A DNA stretch of 26,907 bases, taken from assembly GCA_015662935.1 (NCBI GenBank), contig DQTF01000109.1:1-26907 (forward strand), read 5' to 3'. Below are positions 6,287 through 15,096 of this stretch, in pieces (the stretch's first letter is position 1; each line of letters begins with the position of its first letter). The stretch comes from Crocinitomicaceae bacterium (GTDB lineage: Bacteria; Bacteroidota; Bacteroidia; Flavobacteriales_D; Crocinitomicaceae). Below the pieces are notes generated by a model. The model ran no database searches and was not told where the DNA came from. It was given only the letters and a program-made list of their open reading frames with translations. The translations under genes and the position numbers were made by a program.

Positions 6287-7680
6287 TGAAGAATAAAAAA
6301 CTAACGCTTTTATTGGTCCTTATTGATTGGTTTTCTGCCATTTTATCTTGGGGAACTTTCTTTTATTTTAGAAAGACGAAAATTGAGGAGGTAGAATTCA
6401 CAACGAACGAGACCTTCTATCAAGGATTAATAATCGTCCCATTAATCTGGTTGTTTATCTACTTGCTACAAGGAACGTATTCCGAAGTCAAACGACTCTA
6501 CCGAAGTAGAATTATTGGTTTGACATTAACCGGGGCAATTTTTGGAGCAATATTTTTGTTCTTTTTTCTTTTGCTAGATGATGAAATCAATGGGTATAAG
6601 CAATATTACGATTCTCTTTTGCTCTTATTTCTCGTACACTTATTTTCCACTATAATTCCAAGATTTATTTTTGTAAGCATTCTTGTAAAAAAAATTCACA
6701 AAAGAAAATTTGGTTTCGGTACATTGATAATTGGTGGAAGTCAAAAAGCAGTAGATGTTTTTAATGAAATTACAAACCTTCCGAAAGGAACAGGAAATCT
6801 TTTTAAAGGATTCATCAATATCAATGGTGTCGATAGATTGTTAGAAGATAAATTACCTTATCTAGGTCATATTGATGAGGTAGAGAAAGTGTTGAGTGAG
6901 CATGACATCGAAGAAGTAATTGTTGCCCTAGAAAGTACAGAACACGACAAGATTAAGAACATAATTTCAAGATTAGAAGGAGGAGAGGTTAAAATCAAAG
7001 TTTTACCAGATATGTATGATATTCTTTCTGGATCAGTTGAAATGACTAACATTTTTGGAGCTCTTTTAATTAATGTCAATACAGAAGTGATGTCCATCTG
7101 GCAAAGAACCGTTAAGCGCATCATTGATATTTCTGTATCTATAATTGCACTCATTCTATTAGTTCCTGTATTTTTTATCTTATCTATTCTTGTAAAAACT
7201 TCTTCGCCTGGTCCGATTCTCTTCCTGCAAGAAAGAATAGGGAAGAATGGACGTGTATTTAAAATAATTAAGTTCAGAACGATGTACATTAATTCGGAGA
7301 AGAACGGACCTCAATTATCTTCTACGGATGACCCAAGAATTACAAAAATTGGACGTTTGATGAGAAAAACAAGATTGGATGAATTCCCTCAATTCTTCAA
7401 TGTGTTGATTGGTGATATGTCATTGGTTGGTCCCAGACCCGAAAGAATGTTCTATATCAACCAGATTGCAGCAATTGAACCACAATTTTTACAATTGACT
7501 AAAGTTCGTCCAGGAATAACTTCTTGGGGACAGGTAAAATATGGTTATGCTGAAAATGTTGAGCAAATGTTAGATAGAATGAAATTTGATTTGCTTTATT
7601 TGAAAAACAGAAGTCTTTCATTGGACTTTAAAATTATGCTTTTCACAATTTTAATTGTTTTTAAAGGAAGCGGAAAATAG
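6286..7680 (+). CDS. exopolysaccharide polyprenyl-phosphate sugar-phosphate transferase (WcaJ-like)
   Basis: A 464-residue membrane enzyme with complete PHPT architecture. Four N-terminal membrane helices lie at about 5-27, 45-62, 76-97 and 108-133. A Rossmann-like CoA_binding_3 domain (about 140-265) contains FGTLIIGGSQKAVDVF. A fifth hydrophobic segment lies at about 276-303. The catalytic bacterial sugar transferase domain follows, with KFRTM at 329-333, the acidic pair D365-E366 in LDEFPQF, and GPRPER at 382-387. It transfers a hexose-1-phosphate from a nucleotide sugar onto undecaprenyl phosphate at the inner membrane, starting an exopolysaccharide or glycan repeat. Substrate sugar unknown. 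It follows the lipoprotein gene with a one-base overlap and ends three bases from the convergent hydrolase gene. Confidence 0.94.
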   Translation: MKNKKLTLLLVLIDWFSAILSWGTFFYFRKTKIEEVEFTTNETFYQGLIIVPLIWLFIYLLQGTYSEVKRLYRSRIIGLTLTGAIFGAIFLFFFLLLDDEINGYKQYYDSLLLLFLVHLFSTIIPRFIFVSILVKKIHKRKFGFGTLIIGGSQKAVDVFNEITNLPKGTGNLFKGFININGVDRLLEDKLPYLGHIDEVEKVLSEHDIEEVIVALESTEHDKIKNIISRLEGGEVKIKVLPDMYDILSGSVEMTNIFGALLINVNTEVMSIWQRTVKRIIDISVSIIALILLVPVFFILSILVKTSSPGPILFLQERIGKNGRVFKIIKFRTMYINSEKNGPQLSSTDDPRITKIGRLMRKTRLDEFPQFFNVLIGDMSLVGPRPERMFYINQIAAIEPQFLQLTKVRPGITSWGQVKYGYAENVEQMLDRMKFDLLYLKNRSLSLDFKIMLFTILIVFKGSGK

Positions 7681-7683
7681 GTG

Positions 7684-8294
7684 CTATTTTATTTTTACCG
7701 AGAACATTTCTTTTTCTTCAATATATCCAGTTAATTCATCTCCTATTTTTATTGAACCAACTCCAGAAGGAGTTCCAGTATAAATTAAATCTCCCTTTTT
7801 AAGGTCATAAATTGAGAAATGTAAGCAATCAGTTCGTCAATTTTAAAAATCATATCCGTTGTATTTCCCAACTGAACAATTTTACCGTTCTTTTTCAATG
7901 AGAAAGCTAACTCCCCAAGATTAAGTGTTTCTTTAGAAATGAACTCTTTAGAGATAGGAGCACTGCCCTCAAAGGACTTTGAGATTTCCCATGGATGCCC
8001 TTTTTCTTTGCATTTTTGTTGTAAATCTCTGGCTGTAAAATCAATTCCTAATCCAATTTCTGAATAATACTTATGAGCAAATTTTTCAGATATGTTTTTG
8101 CCAACTCTGTCTATTTTTACAACCAATTCACATTCGTAATGAATATCTTTTGAGAAGTTAGGGTAAAAGAATGGAGTGCCAGGTCTTAAAATTGAGACGT
8201 CAGCTTTCATAAAGAACATCGGAACATTAGGCAGTTCCGCATTCATTTCTTTTGCGTGCTCAGCGTAATTTCTACCTATGCAAATTATTTTCAT
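7684..8294 (-). pseudogene. fumarylacetoacetate hydrolase family protein, frameshifted near the 3' end
   Basis: From ATG at 8294 the frame gives a normal FAH-family hydrolase/isomerase N-terminus: IICIGRNYAEHAKEMN, metal ligands E54 and E56 in HYECELVV, D85 in GIDFTARD, and WEISKSFEGS. It then stops at 7785 after YISQFMTLK. Downstream, in another frame, sits the exact missing family tail: YTGTPSGVGSIKIGDELTGY and IEEKEMFSVKIK, ending with TAG at 7684. One extra A in the five-A run complementary to 7796-7800 restores a complete protein of about 203 residues. The lost TGTPSGVG block belongs to the active site, so the short product should be inactive. Either a recent mutation or a homopolymer sequencing error. 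It starts directly after the exonuclease stop. Confidence 0.85.
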
Positions 8295-9134
8295 CTACTT
8301 GAATTTATTTTTTAAAGCGTCTAGTTTTGATTCAAAATTTTGCGGTTGATTTTGTTTTGATTTCTCATCTTTTATTCTTTTAACTTCATTTTTAAGACAT
8401 TGCTTTGTATAAAGGGGAAAGTCTGCATTAAGTAACCAGCCGTGATAACCTGGTTCGGTTTTCATAACTTCTTCTACCGTTTTTCCTTTCTGTTTCCCAA
8501 AGTTATAGACAACCCTTCCGTTTTTATTGTATGCTAATCTTCCTGCAAAATCTAAACGATCTACATCTCCATACTGTGAGAATTTAGCAAGAAATGCTAC
8601 ATCACTATTTAAATCATCGTATTTCTCAATTTGAGCATCCAATACTTCCCAAGTTGCTTCTGCATCTGCTAGTGCAGTATGTGCATTTTTTAAATCTTTT
8701 TGACAGTAGAAAGAATAAGCAGCAATCAATGTTCGTTGCTCCATCTTATGAAATATGTTTTGAACATCTATGTGCATTTGCTTAGATAGGTCTAAGATGC
8801 TCTCAGCTCGAAGCAATTCTTCTGCTAGCATTGGTAAATCAAATTTGTTAGAATTGTATCCAGCAAAATCGGCACCTTCCAAAAAGGCTTCTAATTCAGG
8901 AAGTATATCTTTTAAAGAGGGAGCTTCCTTGATATCTTCATCGTAAATCCCGTGAATTTCACTTACTTCTTTAGGAATTGGAATGCCTGGGTTTACTCTC
9001 TTTAAATAATCTGTTCTGGAACCGTCAGGAGCTATTTTTACAACTGCGATTTCTACAATTCTATCATTGGTGATACTTAAGCCTGTTGCTTCAATATCAA
9101 AAATGGCTAGGGACTTTTTTAAGGAAATATTCAT
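8295..9134 (-). CDS. DEDDh 3'-5' exonuclease (DnaQ-like) with C-terminal DUF3820-like region
   Basis: A 279-residue nuclease. The DEDDh catalytic residues are all visible: D13 and E15 in IFDIEATGLS, D99 in NSNKFDLPML, H152 and D157 in AHTALADAEAT. EIHGIYDEDI fits the second exonuclease block. The C-terminal quarter carries FGKQKGKTVEEV and YHGWLLNADFPLYTK, matching the DUF3820 extension often fused to DnaQ-like exonucleases in Bacteroidetes. It degrades single-stranded DNA or trims 3' ends, possibly in repair; it need not be the replicative epsilon subunit. The stop touches the start of the FAH-family gene, so the two form an operon. Its promoter box lies only four bases before the ATG. Confidence 0.92.
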   Translation of the reverse strand: MNISLKKSLAIFDIEATGLSITNDRIVEIAVVKIAPDGSRTDYLKRVNPGIPIPKEVSEIHGIYDEDIKEAPSLKDILPELEAFLEGADFAGYNSNKFDLPMLAEELLRAESILDLSKQMHIDVQNIFHKMEQRTLIAAYSFYCQKDLKNAHTALADAEATWEVLDAQIEKYDDLNSDVAFLAKFSQYGDVDRLDFAGRLAYNKNGRVVYNFGKQKGKTVEEVMKTEPGYHGWLLNADFPLYTKQCLKNEVKRIKDEKSKQNQPQNFESKLDALKNKFK

Positions 9135-9138
9135 GTTC

Positions 9139-9146
9139 CAAATATA
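9139..9146 (-). promoter_or_regulatory. -7 box of the exonuclease operon, immediately before the ATG
   Basis: The minus strand reads TATATTTG, an exact TAnnTTTG, then GAAC, then ATG. Transcription would begin at or next to the start codon, giving a leaderless message. Confidence 0.6.
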
Positions 9147-9166
9147 CGGATAGGGAAGTAGTAAGC

Positions 9167-9194
9167 AAAAAAAAGTCCGGATAAACCGGACTTT
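9167..9194 (-). terminator. rho-independent terminator after the second PD40-OmpA paralog
   Basis: AAAGTCCGG and CCGGACTTT form a perfect 9-base stem with a 5-base loop; on the minus strand the T-run follows (complement of 9167-9174). Confidence 0.88.
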
Positions 9195-9210
9195 AATTTT
9201 TAATTCTTTT

Positions 9211-11319
9211 TTATTCAGTTTTTAGGCCAACATATTGGTAAGGGAAGTATTTCTCTTTGTTTTTAGAATCCTTTTCGTATTCAGGACCTTGAACAGTTGT
9301 TGTTACAATTACAACATTTACTTTACCTTTGTATGCTTCCGTTTTCTCGAAGTAAGCAATCAAATCATACTTCATGTTTTCTGCACGTAGCGAAGTCAAT
9401 ATTTCATTTGTTTCGTAAGTCTTCGTAGGAACGTGAGATGCAGAAGAATATATATTAACAGTTATATTTGGTCGTCCTTCGTCCAATTGTTTGGCAACTG
9501 CTTGTACAAAGTCTTTCAATTCTCCTTTACGTGTAGTTAACTTATTCTTGTTGTATGCAAAGTAATGCATAAACTCCAGGTTTGGATATTCATTAACTAT
9601 CACGGTGTCTAGATCCAATGTGTCTTCTGGAATGATAATGATTCTTTTATCAACATCAAGTAGTAATTCTCTATAAATCTCTTGATAATTAGTATCACAC
9701 AATGTTGTAAATGCATCTTCGTACATTACTGCATCATCTGTTACATTCATATATTCTAGTTTGTATGTTTTGCAAGGTTGAAGTGAAGTCATAAAAACTC
9801 CGTCTCTTAATCGAGGGTAGACTAACTTTTGATTATTTCCTTCTTCGCAATCAACACAAACAAGTCTCACGTTAATGGCGAAGTCTTCAGGGATTGGTTT
9901 GTCATCAACGGTTTTTATTAGTCCTTTCAATACGGCAACATCACGAATTCCTAAGTAGTCGTTATAAATTTCATAGATATCCTTTTCTCCGTATCCATCT
10001 TTTCTAAAAGAAGTCAAGTAACCTTTTCTACCATCTAATGTTGTAGTATAAAAGATGTCATCATTTGTAGAATTAAATGGATATCCAAGATTCTTTCCTT
10101 CTGTGTATGCGCTATCATTTTCATAATAAGCAGTCATAATATCAAAACCACCAATACTTTTCGGTCCGTTTGTAGAATAATAAAGTGTCTTGTTGTCGAT
10201 TGAGATAAATGGTGAATCTTCGTCGTATGAACTGTTGATTTGAGATCCTAAGTTAATCGGTTCTGACCATTCACCAGTTGCATCATCCATCTTAAGCATG
10301 TAAATGTCTCTACCTCCAAATCCTCCTTTTCTGTCAGAAACAAAATAGAAAGTTTTCTTGTCGTTAGACATCATGCAATGAGTTTCCCAGTATTCTGTAT
10401 TCACATCAGCGATTTCTAATTTTTGAATATCTTGGAATTTAGCATGGTAGAAATCGGTATAATAGATATCACCGTTTCCTGTTGAATCCTCGTATAAGTA
10501 AATTTTTCTCTCGTCAGAACTGATTGCAATCGTTGCCTCATTTCTTCTTGGTTGACAGAAAGCTAGTTTTATAGGAGTAGTCCATGTTGAGTCAAAATCT
10601 TTGTAACTTACATAAACATCTTCAGGATATTGATTAATTCTTGGGTCTTTAAACTCATCTGTTTCATTCTTTACCCAGTCTCTACGAGATGTAAAATAAA
10701 GAGCAGAACCATCAAGAGATACAACAGGACTGTATTCTGGATAGGCAGTATTGATTTTAGGTCCGATATTTTTTAGAAATACATTTACAGGAGCTGCAAT
10801 TTTTTCTTTTGCTTGTGTACATTGCAAAAGTCTTAGTTCTGCTACAGGCAATAATTCTGATTTCTTTTTAGAAATAGCTTGAAATTGTTTGTAATATTCT
10901 TCTGCCTTATCAATGTCCTCATTTAGATGATAACAACTCGCTAAATGGAAAAAAGCATCCGTCGGAGCGCTTTTTTCTTTTGTAGAAAACATATCGAAAT
11001 TAGGATCTGTATCAAGAATTGCTTTTTCAAAATAAGGAATAGCTCCTACATAATCTTTCCGAATCTCTAGCATCAAATACCCTTTTCGGTAATTGTAATT
11101 AGAACTCTCAGGATTAATTTGGATTAATTTGTCTGTTAGAATTTCAGAGTAATAAAGATATCCATCAGACATTAATGTTGATGATTGCATTAAAACCTCT
11201 TGTTCCGAACCGCTTAAAGCTATTTCTCTTATTTCTGCTTCTGTTATTTGAGAAAAAATGGAGAAGTTCAAGAAAAGTCCAACTGTTAAAGCTAAAATAG
11301 CTTTGAAATTGCTTAGCAT
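9211..11319 (-). CDS. TPR / PD40 beta-propeller protein with degenerate OmpA-like C-terminus
   Basis: A 702-residue exported protein. A signal peptide runs to about residue 23 (LFLNFSIFSQ), then a TPR-like helical region (about 60-170: YNYRKGYLMLEIRKDYVGAI). A PD40/WD40-like propeller follows (about 190-455) with repeats such as YSPVVSLDGSALYFTSRRD, DRKGGFGGRDIY and NGPKSIGGFDIM. The last 120 or so residues align in layout with an OmpA peptidoglycan-binding domain (HYFAYNKNKLTTRKGE, then SLRAENMKYDLIAYF). The usual HTD is replaced by YSSAS, and the terminal GYGE and NRRTE blocks are absent. It is a close paralog of the next gene upstream but lacks that protein's carboxypeptidase-regulatory-like insert. 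PD40-OmpA proteins include PorE of the type IX secretion system. Probably a periplasmic or outer-membrane scaffold that has lost peptidoglycan binding. Confidence 0.85.
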   Translation of the reverse strand: MLSNFKAILALTVGLFLNFSIFSQITEAEIREIALSGSEQEVLMQSSTLMSDGYLYYSEILTDKLIQINPESSNYNYRKGYLMLEIRKDYVGAIPYFEKAILDTDPNFDMFSTKEKSAPTDAFFHLASCYHLNEDIDKAEEYYKQFQAISKKKSELLPVAELRLLQCTQAKEKIAAPVNVFLKNIGPKINTAYPEYSPVVSLDGSALYFTSRRDWVKNETDEFKDPRINQYPEDVYVSYKDFDSTWTTPIKLAFCQPRRNEATIAISSDERKIYLYEDSTGNGDIYYTDFYHAKFQDIQKLEIADVNTEYWETHCMMSNDKKTFYFVSDRKGGFGGRDIYMLKMDDATGEWSEPINLGSQINSSYDEDSPFISIDNKTLYYSTNGPKSIGGFDIMTAYYENDSAYTEGKNLGYPFNSTNDDIFYTTTLDGRKGYLTSFRKDGYGEKDIYEIYNDYLGIRDVAVLKGLIKTVDDKPIPEDFAINVRLVCVDCEEGNNQKLVYPRLRDGVFMTSLQPCKTYKLEYMNVTDDAVMYEDAFTTLCDTNYQEIYRELLLDVDKRIIIIPEDTLDLDTVIVNEYPNLEFMHYFAYNKNKLTTRKGELKDFVQAVAKQLDEGRPNITVNIYSSASHVPTKTYETNEILTSLRAENMKYDLIAYFEKTEAYKGKVNVVIVTTTVQGPEYEKDSKNKEKYFPYQYVGLKTE

Positions 11320-11373
11320 AATCGTAGAATCGTTAGTTTAAAATTCACTGTTAGTTAATTATGCATTAAAATT

Positions 11374-11405
11374 AAAAAAAAAGCTCGAACAATATCGAGC
11401 TTTTT
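11374..11405 (-). terminator. rho-independent terminator between the tandem PD40-OmpA paralogs
   Basis: AAGCTCGA and TCGAGCTT form an 8-base stem around a 6-base loop; a run of T follows on the minus strand. The downstream paralog must therefore use its own promoter or read-through. Confidence 0.85.
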
Positions 11406-11422
11406 AAGGAAGTTATTAATAA

Positions 11423-13720
11423 TTAATTCTTTATAATCTTAAATTCTGTTCTTCTGTTTGCTTGATGTTCTTCTTCAGAACAATCAGAGACAACGTTTCC
11501 TTCGCAACCACAGTCATTTACAAGTTGAGATTCGCCATAACCCTTTCCATAAATTCTTTTTGGATTACTGATTCGAGCCCTTACATATCTAGCTGAAGAT
11601 TTAGCTCTTCTGTTAGATAGAGCTTTGTTATAGCCTCTAGATGCACGACAATCTGTATGAGAACCTAATTCAATTTTAATATTTGGATTTTCGTTCATAA
11701 TCTTAATGATTTTATCCAACTCGATTGCAGCATCAGGACGTATGTTCGACTTATCTAAGTCAAAGTAAATTGGATTGATTTCGATTAAAGATCCAACATC
11801 TGAAGGAGTCAATAAGTAATCTAATTTCAATCCAGGGCTATTTCCTAGCGTTTCATCAACCTTGTAAGTTTCGGTTAAGTACCCTTCTTTCGTTACTTTA
11901 ATGTCAAATGCAACTTGGTCTCCAAATTTCTTTCCATTTAAAATAGTAGAATTAATACTTCCGTTTTCATCTGTTGTGAGAGTTTCTAGAATAGTTCCAT
12001 TCTCTGGATCAATGATTTCTATAGTAGAACCAGGAATGAATTGCATTGTATTTTTATCAGTAGTTGTTGCTACTAAGTTGTAACCTCCGTAGTAGAATGT
12101 TTGCTTAATTTCTTCATTCTCAGAATTACATTTTGTGTTAAAAGATTCTTTACCGATAACTGTTTCTCCTTCGTAATAAGTAACGGTATATTCTTTACAT
12201 CTTTTAAGAACACTGAAGTAAGTACAGTTTTTAATTCTAGGGTAAGTAACTTTGTCTTCTTCTCTTTCGCAATTAAGACATTCTACCTTGATAGAAAAGT
12301 CATTGGAGCAAAGGTCTCCAGAAATATTTGTGATATTCCCTCTTAGTGTACTAATTGGTCTGTTTCCTAGGTAGTCATTCTTAATTTCGTAGATATCTTT
12401 CTCACCAAAACCACCTTTTCTAAAAGAAGATAAATATCCTTTTAAACCGTCAACGGTTGTTGTGTAGTAAATGTCATCACCTGTAGAGTTAATTGGATAC
12501 CCCATGTTTAATGGAGTTGACCAATTGTTAGATTCATCACGGAAAGTAACGAAAATATCAAATCCGCCCATACTTTTAGGACCGTTACTTGCGTAATAAA
12601 GTGTTTTGTTGTTTACCGCAATATATGGAGAGTCTTCATCGTAAGGAGTATTGATTTCTGGACCAAGGTTTTGTGCTTGACTCCATTCTCCATTAGGTAA
12701 TTTAACGATACGGTAGATATCTCTTCCTCCAAATCCTCCTTCTCTGTCAGAAACAAAATACATATTTTGACCATCAGGTGTTAATGTACAATGTGTTTCC
12801 CATGCATCTGTATTAACATCATTGTATAGAAGTTTATTTAATTCTTCAAATTCATTTTTACCAAAATTAGAATAGTAGATGTCACCACCTCCAGATCTAT
12901 CTTCGTAAACGTAAATTTGGCGTTCATCTGAACTGACAGCAATTGTTGCTTCATTCAATTCGCTATCACAAAAAGCTAATTTCATAGGTTCTGTCCATTC
13001 TCCTTCAAAGTCTTGAAAGCTCACAAAAATATCCTCTGGAAAATCATTTAATAAGGGGTCTCTAAATGCATCCGAACTTTTGTCTTCCCATTGCCTTCTT
13101 GAAGTAAAATAAAGTGAAGTTCCGTCTAAAGAGACTACTGGAGAATATTCTGGTTTGTCAGAGTTAATGACGCTTCCAATATTTCTAACTTCAGCAGTTT
13201 TAGGGTTTGCAATGTTGTATTTTGCAATGTCACATTGTTCCATCCCCAATTGAGCCATCGAAATTAATGCGGACTTTTTTGAACTATTATCTATAAAGCG
13301 TTGGTAAAATTCTTTTGCTTTTGGTAAATCCTCGTTCAGATGATGACATTTTGCTAAATAATAAAGAGCATCAAAAGGTGCACTTTCTTCTTTTGCAGAA
13401 TACATGTCATAATTCTTGTCCATATTTGTAATTGCCGTTTCAAAATAAGGAGTTGCTTGCTCGTAATCTTGTCTTGAATCCAAAAGCAAGTACCCTTTTC
13501 TGTAACTGTAATTGGGGTTTAAAGGGTTGATTGTTATAAGTTTGTCGACAACAATTTCAGCTAAGAAGTTAAAACGTTCTTGCATCATTCTTGAACTTTC
13601 AACAACGAGCTCTTGTTCGCTAGCAGTTTGTGTCATTTCTCGAACTTCAACTTCTGTGTTTTGTGAAAAACTAAGAAATGGAAGTAGGATAGCTAATAAT
13701 AGTGATTTAAAATTATTCAT
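11423..13720 (-). CDS. TPR / PD40 beta-propeller / OmpA-domain envelope protein (PorE-like architecture)
   Basis: A 765-residue protein. The signal peptide is MNNFKSLLLAILLPFLSFSQ. Then come a TPR-like region (about 60-170, with the same YSYRKGYLLLDSR and AKCHHLNED blocks as its paralog) and a PD40 propeller (about 190-460; YSPVVSLDGTSLYFTSRRQ, DREGGFGGRDIY). A carboxypeptidase-regulatory-like beta domain (about 550-640; STIEIIDPENGTILETLTTD) follows, then a complete OmpA domain (about 648-765). The OmpA domain has the peptidoglycan contacts D in GSHTDCRASRGYN and R in SNRRAKS, then GKGYGESQLV and a CSEEEHQANRRTE tail. The domain order matches PorE-type type IX secretion scaffolds that link outer-membrane complexes to peptidoglycan. 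It starts 15 bases after the E2 gene stop and ends in a terminator. Confidence 0.88.
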   Translation of the reverse strand: MNNFKSLLLAILLPFLSFSQNTEVEVREMTQTASEQELVVESSRMMQERFNFLAEIVVDKLITINPLNPNYSYRKGYLLLDSRQDYEQATPYFETAITNMDKNYDMYSAKEESAPFDALYYLAKCHHLNEDLPKAKEFYQRFIDNSSKKSALISMAQLGMEQCDIAKYNIANPKTAEVRNIGSVINSDKPEYSPVVSLDGTSLYFTSRRQWEDKSSDAFRDPLLNDFPEDIFVSFQDFEGEWTEPMKLAFCDSELNEATIAVSSDERQIYVYEDRSGGGDIYYSNFGKNEFEELNKLLYNDVNTDAWETHCTLTPDGQNMYFVSDREGGFGGRDIYRIVKLPNGEWSQAQNLGPEINTPYDEDSPYIAVNNKTLYYASNGPKSMGGFDIFVTFRDESNNWSTPLNMGYPINSTGDDIYYTTTVDGLKGYLSSFRKGGFGEKDIYEIKNDYLGNRPISTLRGNITNISGDLCSNDFSIKVECLNCEREEDKVTYPRIKNCTYFSVLKRCKEYTVTYYEGETVIGKESFNTKCNSENEEIKQTFYYGGYNLVATTTDKNTMQFIPGSTIEIIDPENGTILETLTTDENGSINSTILNGKKFGDQVAFDIKVTKEGYLTETYKVDETLGNSPGLKLDYLLTPSDVGSLIEINPIYFDLDKSNIRPDAAIELDKIIKIMNENPNIKIELGSHTDCRASRGYNKALSNRRAKSSARYVRARISNPKRIYGKGYGESQLVNDCGCEGNVVSDCSEEEHQANRRTEFKIIKN

Positions 13721-13735
13721 AGTGATTGGTTAAAT

Positions 13736-15067
13736 TTATATTTCTCTTTTATCGTCAAATTGCTCTAAATAATCAGCAACTCTTTTTACAAACATTCCTC
13801 CTAGTGCTCCATCAACAACTCTGTGGTCGTATGAGTGAGACAAGAACATCTTATAACGGATTCCGATAAAATCTCCGTCAGGTGTTTCAATAACTGCAGG
13901 AACTTTTCTAATAGCTCCGATTGCTAATATAGCAACTTGCGGTTGATTAATGATCGGCGTTCCCATAACATTTCCAAAAGTACCTACGTTGGTTACTGTG
14001 TATGTACCACCCTGAATGTCATCAGACGTTAATTTGTTATTTCTTGCTTTGTTTGCTAATTCATTTACGGATTTTGTTAATCCAGTCAAATTCATTCTGT
14101 CAGCATCCTTTATTACAGGAACGATTAAATTCCCAGAAGGTAGGGCAGTAGCCATACCGATATTGATGTGTCCTCTTTGGATTATTTGAGTTCCAGAAAC
14201 AGATACATTGACTCCTGGGAAATCTTTAATCGCTTTCACAATTGCTTCCATGAATATCGGAGTGAATGTGATGTTCTCTCCTTCTCTTTTAGCAAAACCA
14301 TCCTTCACTTTCTTTCTCCAGTTCCAAATATTTGTCACATCTGCTTCAACGTAACTAGTTACGTGTGGAGAAACATGCGTTGACATAACCATGTGGTCAG
14401 CAATCAACTTACGCATTCTGTCCATTTCAATGATTTGATCATCTGGACCAGCAATAACGATTGGCTCTTTTATGTTGGATAAGAATCCACTGCCTGTTGA
14501 TATTGGTGCAGATTTTTTTGTTTCTGTTTTCGGAGCAGCAGGTGTTGTAGTCATTGAAGCGGTTGCTCCGTTTGCAATAAATGCTAACATATCTTTTTTG
14601 GTAACTCGACCATTTTGTCCTGTACCAGTAACAGTCTCTAATGTTGCCATAGTGATTCCTTCTTTCTCAGCGATACTTTTTACAAGGGGAGAAAAGAATT
14701 TTCCTGATGTAGATTTCTCTAATGAGGTAGAAGGCGTTCCGTTAGATTGAGTTGCTTCTACTTTAGTTGCAACAACCTCGGTAGGTTTTGACTCTGCTGT
14801 TGCTATTTCAGTAGGTGCAGAACTTCCATCAGTTGAAATTAATGCGATAACGTCTCCAACTTGAGCTACCTCATCCACTTCAAAAAATTTCTGGATAAGT
14901 GTTCCTTCTGCTTCTGATGGCAATTCATTGTCAACTTTGTCTGTCGCTACCTCTACTAAAGGTTCGTCCATTTCAATAGTATCTCCAACTTCTTTTAACC
15001 AGTTTGTAATTGTTGCTTCAGTTACACTTTCTCCCATTTTAGGAAGTCTAATCTCAATTTGTGACAT
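13736..15067 (-). CDS. 2-oxo acid dehydrogenase complex E2 (dihydrolipoamide acyltransferase)
   Basis: A 443-residue E2 subunit. The N-terminal lipoyl domain has the lipoylated lysine K44 in VEVATDKVDNELPSEAEG. A Ser/Thr/Ala-rich linker follows, then the E3-binding domain (FSPLVKSIAEKEGI, then GTGQNGRVTKKDM). The catalytic acyltransferase domain ends SHSYDHRVVDGALGG with H415 and D419. Only one lipoyl domain is present, as in branched-chain and 2-oxoglutarate E2 enzymes. The MGESVTEATI start and the DNELPSEAEG lipoyl site fit the branched-chain or generic Bacteroidetes E2 rather than SucB, but substrate is not certain. No E1 or E3 gene is next to it. A good promoter lies 30 bases upstream; the PD40-OmpA gene follows closely. 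Confidence 0.93.
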   Translation of the reverse strand: MSQIEIRLPKMGESVTEATITNWLKEVGDTIEMDEPLVEVATDKVDNELPSEAEGTLIQKFFEVDEVAQVGDVIALISTDGSSAPTEIATAESKPTEVVATKVEATQSNGTPSTSLEKSTSGKFFSPLVKSIAEKEGITMATLETVTGTGQNGRVTKKDMLAFIANGATASMTTTPAAPKTETKKSAPISTGSGFLSNIKEPIVIAGPDDQIIEMDRMRKLIADHMVMSTHVSPHVTSYVEADVTNIWNWRKKVKDGFAKREGENITFTPIFMEAIVKAIKDFPGVNVSVSGTQIIQRGHINIGMATALPSGNLIVPVIKDADRMNLTGLTKSVNELANKARNNKLTSDDIQGGTYTVTNVGTFGNVMGTPIINQPQVAILAIGAIRKVPAVIETPDGDFIGIRYKMFLSHSYDHRVVDGALGGMFVKRVADYLEQFDDKREI

Positions 15068-15096
15068 ATAATCTTGTTATCAATAATTTTCAATTA

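Noticed and set aside
9211..13720. Assembly duplication as the cause of the two PD40-OmpA genes
   Set aside because: The copies differ throughout in sequence, have different C-terminal domains, and are separated by a distinct terminator, so they are true diverged paralogs.
14472..14750. Plus-strand frame antisense to the E2 gene
   Set aside because: It lies opposite the low-complexity linker and E3-binding region of a clearly coding gene and has no recognisable features.
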